DNA from: Trichomonas vaginalis G3
Lineage: Eukaryota > Parabasalia > Trichomonadida > Trichomonadidae
Length of the DNA: 64,000 nucleotides
Assembly: GCF_026262505.1 (NCBI RefSeq)
Contig: NC_067206.1
Location: 13,078,205-13,142,204 of the forward strand
Reading direction: 5' to 3'
Shown here: one piece after another, positions 55,802 through 64,000 of the stretch
Position numbering within the stretch: the stretch's first letter is position 1
How the letters are laid out: every line of letters begins with the position of its first letter
Notes under the pieces: model-generated
Database searches by the model: none
Seen by the model: the letters and a program-made list of their open reading frames with translations, nothing else
What the model was told of the DNA's origin: nothing
Position numbers and translations under genes: made by a program

Positions 55802-56269
55802 ATGTCTAGCGATTTCGCTATCTATATTCGAGACAAACTTTTCGACTCTAAAACTTCTGTCGACCATAAAATCTTACATAGTGTAAACAAGAAAGGTGAA
55901 TTTGTTCTAAAGTTCTGTTTCTGGGAATATGACAAGAACCATAAAACATTAGGCAGAGAAGTCTTAAAATTTGTCAATGACAGACTTGTTGACAGAGATG
56001 ACGCCTCTTGGAGAGATGAAGTCCAACAAAAGTTCTTAGAATGCAAAGAAGGCACATGCGCTGTTCTTGAAGATGAAATAGAAAACAGAATAGAAGAGCT
56101 ATTAAAGGACAAAGAACTTTTACATAAATATGGTTGCGCCAAATTTGACATAACTCCACCAGAGAAGAAGAAGAGAGAAAAGAAAGAAAAGAAAGTAGAA
56201 GAAAAGAAAGTAGAAGAAGAGAAGAAAGAACCTGAACCAGTTCCAGAGAAAAAGAAATTTGACATGTAA
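55802..56269 (+). CDS. Unknown protein with Lys/Glu tail, 155 aa (E3, family C)
   Basis: Not recognised. A compact N-terminal domain (about 1-115) with FAIYIRDKLFDSKT, GEFVLKFCFWEYDKNHK, FLECKEGTCAVLEDEI and LLHKYGCAKFDI is followed by a low-complexity KKREKKEKKVEEKKVEE tail. Always divergent from the packaging ATPase, so possibly a packaging or DNA-handling partner. Looks whole. Confidence 0.6.
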   Translation: MSSDFAIYIRDKLFDSKTSVDHKILHSVNKKGEFVLKFCFWEYDKNHKTLGREVLKFVNDRLVDRDDASWRDEVQQKFLECKEGTCAVLEDEIENRIEELLKDKELLHKYGCAKFDITPPEKKKREKKEKKVEEKKVEEEKKEPEPVPEKKKFDM

Positions 56270-56285
56270 AAATAAAATTTTATTT

Positions 56286-56705
56286 TTAGAACATTTCTGG
56301 GTCAATGTCAATGTTCTCTTCCTCTTTAGGAGCAAACACTGGCTTAGACTCTAAAATCTTTTTACCCAATTTACCTTGAACTTCAACTATCTTAGACTCA
56401 TAATATTCATAGTCGTCTGCTTTCTTTGGTTCATAAGGTATAACAAGTTTGTATGCTTTGCCTTCTTTAAGGTTTGAGAACCTTCTGTCAAAATTTTCTT
56501 TGACTGCTAACAAACCTTCTATGTCTAAGTCTTCAAATTTCGCACCATTTTTAGTCACAATAGCAAACTTAACTGGTTCGATGTTCCAAACTTTGTCAAA
56601 TGTAGACTTTTCAAAATGGTAGAAGTAAACATTCAAATAAGCGAATGGGTCTAGTTCTTCTTTAAGTCCTGACATATATTTGTTGACTGAAATATATTTC
56701 GTCAT
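56286..56705 (-). CDS. Unknown protein, 139 aa (E3, family B)
   Basis: Not recognised. Single beta-rich domain: MTKYISVNKYMSGLKEELDP, YLNVYFYHFEKSTFDKVWNI, PVKFAIVTKNGAKFEDLDI, with an acidic tail (EEENIDIDPEMF). A small beta domain with acidic tail is reminiscent of single-stranded-DNA-binding proteins, but this is only a resemblance. Promoter contains TCTATCGGATAAAA, shared with the 5,164 gene of E1. Converges with family C. Looks whole. Confidence 0.6.
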   Translation of the reverse strand: MTKYISVNKYMSGLKEELDPFAYLNVYFYHFEKSTFDKVWNIEPVKFAIVTKNGAKFEDLDIEGLLAVKENFDRRFSNLKEGKAYKLVIPYEPKKADDYEYYESKIVEVQGKLGKKILESKPVFAPKEEENIDIDPEMF

Positions 56706-56754
56706 CTTTTCTATCGGATAAAAAAATATTTTTTTTAAAATTTACTCATAAAAA

Positions 56755-56973
56755 TTATTTCTTTCTATATTTGCCATTCCGAACTTCGAAAAGATGTTTT
56801 ATACCAGCATAGAATTTTTCTCTAGAGCTTAGTCTTATATCGTTTTCATGACAATATTTTCTATATTCTTCATATAAAGCCTTTTTTTCATACATTTCAT
56901 AAGGACAATCTAACCAGAATAGCGCATATCTATTTTCGTTATCTAGGTCTGTTCCAACAAACTCAGCGTACAT
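56755..56973 (-). CDS. Chimeric short protein: HNH-gene start fused to D5 C-terminal-type domain, 72 aa
   Basis: The promoter and first nine residues (MYAEFVGTD, preceded by TATTTTATTTGAAATG) match the HNH gene at 47,917. The rest (LDNENRYALFWLDCPYEMYE to FEVRNGKYRKK) matches the C-terminal half of the E1 protein at 5,164-5,508, a D5-type winged-helix domain. This looks like a recombination join at the locus where E2 carries HNH. Whether the product is used is unknown. Confidence 0.55.
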   Translation of the reverse strand: MYAEFVGTDLDNENRYALFWLDCPYEMYEKKALYEEYRKYCHENDIRLSSREKFYAGIKHLFEVRNGKYRKK

Positions 56974-57008
56974 TTCAAATAAAATAAAAATATATATATT
57001 TTTAAAAT

Positions 57009-58237
57009 TTACTCAGAAAAATTTTTCTTTGTATATACGCCGTTCTGTATGTCTAAAAGATTTTTGACATTTGCCAAGAATGTACGTTTAGAAGCTGCCA
57101 TATAACCATATTCTTGACAATACTGTTTATATTCATCGTACAATGACCTTTCATCTAAACACTCAAAGTCGCTTTCTTCTATGAACAGTTCATATACACT
57201 CTTGTTTGCTTCTAACAATGTTTGTCTTTCTTCGGTATGTGGAATTTGTCTTGGATTGAACTTAGAAATATCTAATGTCATGAAATATGAGAACAAGTGG
57301 TTGTAAAAGTCAGATGTCAAAGTTTCTGCTAAGTCGTCAAAATATTCTGTATCTTGCATATGAGAATCTGACGTTCTGACAACTACATATCTTCTGTCAG
57401 AACTTTCTAACTTCATCGGAACAGTATTGTTTGAAACCATAATGAAGTTTGCAACATTCTCACAAACTCTTTGGTCTTTATATTTTCTTTCAACAACTCC
57501 AACTTTGTCTGTTATAAGACTCTTCAAAGCATCTGAGTTCAAAACTTTTGTTGTATCTATACTTTGAAGTTCATTGCAAACTATAAGTTTTCATATTCTC
57601 TATTGAAGAGTTAAATTTTACCGCAGATGTTTTCTAAGTTTGTCATATTCGGATTCGAATAACTTCTAACAGTTTGCACAAATATCTGTAAAGAAAGTGT
57701 TCTTACCTGTTCCTTGTTTTCCAATTATAATGAGAGCAGTTTCATTTTTAGCACTTGGATGTTGTAAGTGTTTGCAAACCAACATAAGATATACTCATAG
57801 ACTCTTTCGTTCCATTGCATATAATTTCTTTGACATGGTCTAACCAAGCTTCTATAATATTTCTTCCATTCTACTTGTTCGTATTTATATCCAGTGAAGA
57901 TAGAATAGAAGTTTGGAGAAGGTGTATAGAACTTTATACCTCGAACTGAAAATCTTCTAACTTTGACAATAAGATATCCCAAGCATCTAACATCTTCATG
58001 CCAACTGTACGACTTTTATTTTCTTAAGTTTCTGTCTACATTCTTGTTCTGAAACTATTGTCGCTTTAGGTTTGTTAAAGACAACATCCCATTCTTTCAT
58101 GACATAACATTCTGGGCAGAGTCAACATAAATGACTAAACGTTTCAAATTCTCGACTGCTTTGTTATAGTCTCGAAATGGACACATATTTCTGAACGCTT
58201 GGAAGTCATAAAAATCTGAAACATCTATTCTGTACAT
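57009..58237 (-). pseudogene. E3 D5-type superfamily 3 helicase, broken
   Basis: Replicative helicase related to poxvirus D5. Starts MYRIDVSDFYDFQAFRN. Walker A IIIGKQGTGKNTFF at about 57,690-57,730, downstream SF3 part with NFIMVSNNTVPMKLESSDRR (sensor-like) and RYVVVRTSD, and a C-terminal winged helix (LYDEYKQYCQEYG). It occupies the site where E2 has HNH and is missing from E2. Several breaks. Confidence 0.8.
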
Positions 58238-58262
58238 TTTTATAAAAATAAAAAAAATTTTT

Positions 58263-59041
58263 TTATTCTTGAGCTATTTGTTGCATTTGTTGTTCTTGAG
58301 CTATTTGTTGTTGAAGTTGTTCTTGTAATACAATACTTTCACCAGTTGCATCTTCCAATTCGAAACTTTCTGCCGTCATTGACAAGTACATAGGACATAA
58401 AGTTTTACAGGAACAAGTTTGCGTCGACTAAGGTTAAGTTTATGTTTGCTAAAGTGTTTGAGTTCATAAAGCTGAAAAACTCTGCATTCGAATGAACAAT
58501 AGGCAAACCAGCAGAGAAAGTGTTGTTTATACGCATGAGTATCTTTTTGGTCATAGTAGTTTCTGTCGACATTCGAATAACACTTTGAACCTAAGTTTGA
58601 AACAATATATAAAATAGGTGTGCTTAAAGTCAATGGAACAGATAGACCTTGTATGACACCTTTTCCTGTTATAGGAACTGTTGGTAGTAAAACCAGATAT
58701 AAGTTTTGTATTATAGCTCATATCGTTTATACTAAACTCAGTCGACATCCAAACATAATGAAACTGCTCTAGTTGAGCACATGTTACATCCGTCCTTAAG
58801 TATTAAATAAGTCAACAAAACCTGTTGGTGGTATATCTGAGTAAGTATATTCAAAGAAGTATTTTTTACCATTCACAACAACAAAGTCTTCTGGTGTCAA
58901 AAGAGCAAAACAGGCTTTAGTCGTCATCGTGTTTAAGGTCAGTTTACAATATCGTCTTGAGGACTTTTAAGTTTGTTGTTATAGAATTATATGACTCAGG
59001 GTTTTTAGTCGTAATAGTATAAACACTATGTCTTCTGCCAT
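58263..59041 (-). pseudogene. E3 probable penton-type minor capsid protein, broken
   Basis: Counterpart of 24,124-24,902 (TLSTPILYIVSNLGSKCYSN and the Gln-rich tail). Several breaks. Confidence 0.6.
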
Positions 59042-59045
59042 TTAC

Positions 59046-59627
59046 TTAGCAAGTAAATTTTAATGAAATGTTGTGGTCGTCAAATATTTTTATGACGTCT
59101 GGGAAACTATATTTTAAGTTCAACGTTCACCTCCTTTCATAACGTATATCTTGTCAATGACATTATATGAAACACCACAGCAACTAACGTCGGGTTCTAT
59201 TTCTTTGATGTTTATATCGTCTGCCTCTGTCAAAAGTTTCAATAGTTCTTTCAAAATTTTCATGAGGTGCGATGACATATGAGTTCACTTTTACAGGGTT
59301 GTGTTCGACCAAGTTTAACATTATACCTAAAGCTTGACAAATCTTCTCCTGAGTTTTAAGTTTGTCTTTAAGTTGTTGGTAGTCGTTTCGAATATCTGCA
59401 ACAGAACTTAAGTCTCTGCTAACTTCAGGATATGTTGGTTGTTCTTTTACAGGAACTATTGTTATACCATCTTCGTCTTCGTATGGTTTCTCCACTTCAA
59501 CATCTCTGTCTTTGACATTGACAACAACACTTTGACTGTTTGTTTGAGTTGGTGAATTTAACTTCACATCTGCCACCGCCATTAAACCTTTTGAAACACT
59601 TACGCTTCTATTTTTCGGAAATGACAT
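59046..59627 (-). pseudogene. E3 SCCG-motif conserved protein, broken
   Basis: Start MSFPKNRSVSVSKGLMAVAD is taken at 59,627 because it follows the promoter. A frame extending further upstream runs antisense through the neighbouring gene and is not credible. DYQQLKDKLKTQEKICQALG coiled coil and SCCG are present. Few breaks. Confidence 0.65.
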
Positions 59628-59645
59628 TTTACTTAGAATAAAAAG
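59628..59645. promoter_or_regulatory. 18-bp bidirectional promoter (E3)
   Basis: TTTACTTAGAATAAAAAG between divergent starts at 59,627 (minus) and 59,646 (plus). Mirror of 23,525-23,542. Confidence 0.65.
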
Positions 59646-59970
59646 ATGGACGTTTTGAGTATCTCTTCGAATTGAAGCAAAACAAAGTTTACACACACAA
59701 ACAATACAAATACATTGACAGAATAGTTCTTTATACAAACAATGGAAAATGTTATAGAATAGCAGTCTTTGCTGAACCAAAATATTTTCATAAAGCAAAG
59801 AAAGTTGGTATAACGAGATGGTGAAAGTTCTTGACGTTGACAAAAATATAACAACAAAACTTACAGATATTTCTAAAGGAAAGTTTATAATACAATTTTA
59901 TGTCAAAACTGGCGTACTGTCAATATTTGACGGAGAGAAGTCAGTTCAAGAACAACTTACTGACCTGCTG
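59646..59970 (+). pseudogene. E3 copy of the 139-aa protein at 23,105, broken
   Basis: Retains RIVLYTNNGKCYRIAVFAEP and KFIIQFYVKTGVLSIFDG. Ends antisense to the capsid 3' end as in E2. Broken. Confidence 0.6.
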
Positions 59971-61560
59971 CAAAATCTGCTCGATGGAAGCTGTCGTTAT
60001 GCCAATCTGAGGAGCCCCAGCAGGTTTCATCGAACGAATCTTCAAAAGAGCATCTTCCGTGAAAAGTGCTATTGGTTTTGTAAACTTCTTTGCTCTCAGT
60101 TCATATGGACCGTCTCTGTCACCAGTATATTGTATTTGAACTGTACCAACAGTTGAAATACCACCCATAAAGTCTTCTGAGTCAGCAAATGGAATGCCAA
60201 GCCAAAAGTTTGAACGGTCTCATTTGTATATTGAGTGTTTTGAGCTCCTGTATGGGTCCATACTTTCACATATGGCATAATAGAACTTTGCATTTCAGGG
60301 TTAATGGTTGTTGTGAAGTTGTTGTTAAAGTTCATAGCATCTAATGTCAAGTTGTATGACCTCATATCCTCAACTGTAGAATATTCTTCTCTTGGATAGT
60401 ATTTGCCATCTATGTTTATATGGTATTTAATACCGGGGTTGTAGAAACAAGAATAGTCATTTATAGTTCGTCTGAACAGTACAAACATAGTATCTGCATG
60501 TTTCATTGCAGTTGTTAAAGCAATATCTGTTCTTGCACCTGGGTCAGCACTTTGGTTTCCAACTTCACCTGCAAAGTCTTTGACAGATATTTGGTGTATA
60601 GGGAACATAAGTGGAACTGCAATATATTTGGCAGCTAAAGCATTTGAAATATCTGGGTCCAACATATAGACTGCAAGTCTGCTTTCTATTCTCTTGCATT
60701 CAAATTTTTCGCATGTGAACTTAACTGGGTCCCAAGCATCTCCAGCAGCATTGAAATAATAGTTTACTTCAGTGTTGAGGTTTGAGAAACCAAAGTCTAA
60801 GTCAACTTTGTTTTTGCAAAGTCGGCGAATGACATTTTATTTGTTCCCACTACTTCTGTAAGAGTGAATGGGTCTTGTGTTGGTGCAATGACTAAGTTAT
60901 TTTTGCTTGGAGTAAGTTCGATAGAAATTTTTCCTGCCCAGTTTGGCAAGTATCTTAAAAACCTGAAGATGAGGAAAGATGACAAAGGAACTCTAAGTTT
61001 CAGTTTTACTTTGGTTACTGCTGCTGCAGTTTGTCCAGAAAGGTTAACATAAACTCCTGGAACGTTAGGGTCAAGTCTTCTTATTTTCTCAATAGTTGCA
61101 TACTGGTCTGTTTGTTCTCTAGCTTGTGGTTGTACTGAGTTTCTCAAAGCGAACCATTCATAGTTTGCCCATGTTACTGTTTGAACTAAGTCAGAGTTAG
61201 AATATATCTTATATCCCATGAAAACTTCTGGAGCATATTGGTATCCGACATAGAAAATTCCATTGCAACCTTTCTTGTCAGACAACTTGGCAGAAGGTTT
61301 TATTTCAATGTCTTGTTCCACGTATAAGAAAGAGTTGTCAATAGAAATTATATGAAACCTGTCGCAAGCAATATCTACTGTTGTTGAAGAACCTTCTCCA
61401 AACTCACCTACGTTTCATAAGAAACAGCAGTTGTATATTCGTAAGTTCCAGGAACTATTTCTGACCTTCTAATGGCATTGTCGCATTCGTTATACCATTC
61501 GGAAACATTTCCATTCATAGCATCCAAAACTGTTGGCGTTATATTCTGAGCGGCGTACAT
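59957..61560 (-). pseudogene. E3 major capsid protein (double jelly-roll), broken
   Basis: Counterpart of 21,611-23,211, starting MYAAQNITP at 61,560. Landmarks LRVPLSSFLIFRFLRYLPNW, MLDPDISNALAAKYIAVP and INPEMQSSIMPYVKVWTH are present. Several breaks. Confidence 0.75.
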
Positions 61561-61592
61561 TTCATATGAGTAAAAATATAGAATAGTTGGAT

Positions 61593-64000
61593 TTATATGT
61601 CATAATAGAACCCACGTGGACCAAGCTTTACTTTCTTCCTGACTGAGTTTTTAACTCTTCTTTTTCCTTCATTGCCCTCTGCTTGAAGTTGTTGCATCTT
61701 TGCATTATGTTCATCTAGTATGTTGCAAATTTCCCATGTCCTTTTTGCCTTTTGGCTCTGGTCGCCCATCTCAGGTAACCTATATCCTAGAAAGAGTTTG
61801 TCATAGTCTGTATTTGAGTCTTCGCGTATTGTTTGCATGACTCTTTCCTGAGTTTCCGGTTCAAGCTCTTCAAACAGTGCCTGTCCATATGGAATAAGCT
61901 CGTTTCCAAATATATGTTTTTGTAGCCATTCTGGTTTTCTTTCCATGTTACCAACTATATCTTTTGTGAATGGGAAAGCTTCTACCCAATCTTTCAGTCT
62001 TGCGTCGTTTATTTCTGTAGTTGGTTTTATTTTGTCAAGGAACATGTTTTTCAATACTAACATTTCATTTGGTACTGTCCATTTGAGTTTTCTTAAATAT
62101 TCATCCCTTCTCGGTTCATTGTCTGCAAAGTAAGTTTTTATGACATTTTGCAAACTTTCGTTTGCAAGGTCATGTACAATAGGTTCTCTTCCTTCTTCTC
62201 CCTAACTTTCTTTCTAAACTCTTCACCAAATATACCATCTTTATGGTTCTGTGTAGTTCTTTGAGATAAATGTTCTAGAACGTCAGGTGTTATATTTCCA
62301 TCAGCCATGTTCATTTCATACTGGTTCAAAATATCTGCATCTTTCATATCTTTCAATGGCATTAAAGCCGCGCTTAAAATACCAGCTATATCTGGTTCAC
62401 CATTGACTTCCATTGCGTCTACAACTTCTTGGAATTGAGGTTGTAAGTTTATGAACCACCTATCCGGGTTAGCTTTATGACCCCATCTCATTGTAGTTCC
62501 ATCGTCTGCAGAAACAAAAGTAGGTTTGTTTCCATCTTGGTTAGGTTCTGAATGAACTTTAAACAATGTTTCATTTCTATATGTTTTCTTGAAATTTAAC
62601 CTTTTATCTTCACCGAGTTCATCCGAAGATTGAACGTTAAATGCTCGTAAGTAAAAAGGGTTGTTGTATTTGTGTACATTTTTTTTCAGTTCTTCCATTC
62701 TATGCTGAATATTTTCATCTGGTGCTGGAGTCTTTTGTATGTCGGCAAACATTTTTCGATATTCTTCTACTATGTCAGCCGAATTTTTTTTAGACTCTTG
62801 GAAATATTCCATATTCTCCGCATACTCTTGTTGAGGGTCAAGATTTTTCGGCTGTTCCAAATCTTCATCTAGTTCTGTGAAGTTAGTTTCCAAAGGAGTG
62901 ACTTGTTCGTTTCCTTCAGGCTCTTCTAGCTGTTGTTGCTGAACTATTTCTTCCATGTCTGGTTGTATCTGAACTATTTCTTCCTGTGGAGTTTCTTGTA
63001 CCTCATCTGCTGGCATTTCATATATTCCGAGACCGTTTTTAACAATTTCCCTATCTACGTCATCCGCATTCATAAGCTTTTGTTCTTTCGTTCCGTCTCT
63101 ATTTTTTACGCGTTTCATGACGAAAGTTGAATTGTCATTTAGCTCTGACATCAAATATCTCGGAGTAAATTCATCCATGTCATTTGGATGATATGCTATT
63201 AAATCATATCCCTTAGCGAGTTTGTATTTTCCAGGTTTGAGATTATATCCGTTTTGGTGCTGAGCCATAAAGCTAAATAGGTTCGGGTCAGTATTTCCTT
63301 CCTTGAACTTTCCAATAGCTTCTTTATATCTGTCACTAAAGTCAACAGTATCTGGGAAACCACACTCTTCTTTAAGCATTTTTAAGAATTCTTGGTTTCC
63401 TTGTTCTCTACTTCTTTTATGTCCTTGCTCTGTTTGTGGTTGTTGTTGTGCAGGGTTTTGAACTGTTGGTTGCTGTGCTGGTTGTTGTGTTGGTTGTTGT
63501 GCTGGTTGTGGAGGTGGTTGTTGTGCTGGTTGTTGTGTTGGTTGTTGTGTTGGTTGTTGTGCTGGTTGTTGTGCATGCCTGTGTCTGTGTCCATGTGACG
63601 ATGTAAATGTTCTAGGTAGTCCTGGTGCAGGTGCTTCTCTTGGAGGGTTTGGTGGTATATAAGTTCCACCAGCTGGCACATATGTTCCATCTGCAGCGTA
63701 ATGTCCTACCTGACTTTTCGTTTTTAAGAAAGCATTTACTAGGTCTGTTTTGGTCTGTTGTAACTCTTTTTCTTGACTTTTCACAACAGTTGCTCTAACG
63801 GCGTCATAGGCACTTTGAACTGCCTGTCTCGTTGCTGCATCTGTTATTTTCGTCATATTTTGTGCTACTTCTTTTAACTCTTTGTCGAAACCTTCAGACT
63901 TCAGTTTCTTTCCAGATGAGAAGTCGTTCACTTGTTTCACCTTACTATGAAGAGCTTCGAAAGCGTTCTTAAAGTCAGCATTTGTTAAAGCTTCATTTGA
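61593..64000 (-). pseudogene. E3 large Q/P-rich structural gene, broken, open at right edge
   Basis: Counterpart of 18,304-21,578. One frame stays open from about 62,138 to the window edge (over 600 residues), showing that the E2 fragments belong to one gene. The Pro/Gln tract here (63,430-63,580) differs in unit number from E2. C-terminal landmarks TMRWGHKANPDRWFINLQ and GFYYDI. N-terminus lies outside the window. Few breaks. Confidence 0.7.

Larger units (their letters stand above)
41697..64000. mobile_element. Element 3 (E3): Maverick/Polinton, inverted relative of E2, open at right edge
   Basis: The left terminus is GGTAGTGGGGCTTCC plus the same hairpin as E2. Gene order is the mirror image of E2 over the whole stretch, with very high protein identity between copies (for example the methyltransferase, integrase and methyl-proximal small genes). 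It differs from E2 by having a D5-type helicase and by having HNH rather than PolB after the 188-residue gene. The left half (41,987-56,705) looks almost whole. The right half is broken, with roughly fifteen breaks. The right terminus lies beyond the window. Confidence 0.9.

Noticed and set aside
55766-55867. Longer N-terminus of the packaging ATPase from the ATG at 55,867 (and 26,394 in E2)
   Set aside because: It would run antisense through the start of the divergent gene, and only the inner ATG follows the element-type promoter.
16845-64000. The inverted pair as a plain assembly artefact
   Set aside because: The arms differ in gene content (PolB, D5, HNH, 21-bp array), in subterminal repeat length and in their breaks, so they are two real elements; only the exact join still needs read support.

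Overview
This window is a stack of three Maverick/Polinton-type elements (virus-like, integrase-bearing DNA elements), and no host gene could be recognised. The DNA is A+T-rich and intronless. Start codons sit within about 20 bases of short T-tract/A-tract promoters. This dense Maverick load, together with KilA-N, GIY-YIG-type, D5-helicase and phage-tail-fibre-like cargo, fits a parabasalid such as Trichomonas vaginalis, whose genome is known to be packed with Mavericks. That host assignment is inference. All three elements are treated as fossils: some genes look whole, and many are broken.

Element 1 (E1, left edge to about 16,844) is the oldest looking. It carries a family-B DNA polymerase (open at the left edge, with the exonuclease I motif just inside it), an rve-type integrase, a D5-type C-terminal domain protein, a packaging ATPase, a double-jelly-roll major capsid protein, a probable penton-type protein and several unknown proteins. 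Its core genes are far diverged from those of the other two elements. Its accessory block at about 6,400-10,500 (a 308-residue family, a KilA-N protein and a tail-fibre-like protein) is nearly identical to theirs in long stretches, so E1 is a mosaic.

Element 2 (E2, about 16,845-41,541) looks complete, with matching hairpin-bearing termini and long subterminal repeat arrays. In order it holds a large Q/P-rich structural gene, major capsid, a conserved SCCG-motif protein, a penton-like protein, an HNH endonuclease, a packaging ATPase, four KilA-N/regulatory-type accessory genes separated by repeat arrays, a divergent PolB-like gene, small virion-type proteins, integrase, a tail-fibre protein, a jelly-roll candidate and a Dam-like adenine methyltransferase. 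It has more than twenty breaks, concentrated in the first 10 kb.

Element 3 (E3, 41,697 to beyond the right edge) is a near-identical relative of E2 in opposite orientation. The two form a giant inverted repeat around a 155-bp centre made of 38 T, 79 bp and 38 A. E3 is well preserved in its left half and broken in its right half. E2 and E3 differ in one telling way. E2 has PolB and lacks the D5 helicase; E3 has the D5 helicase and lacks PolB at that site. In each element an HNH-nuclease gene occupies the position where the other element keeps the replication gene.

Two non-coding systems run through all three elements. The first is a cassette-like arrangement: each accessory gene is preceded by a conserved boundary box and a TGTAAGAACA-type promoter, and followed by a palindromic array in which a five-base word is swapped in concert. 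The second is a set of 17-19 bp near-palindromic bidirectional promoters between divergent start codons.
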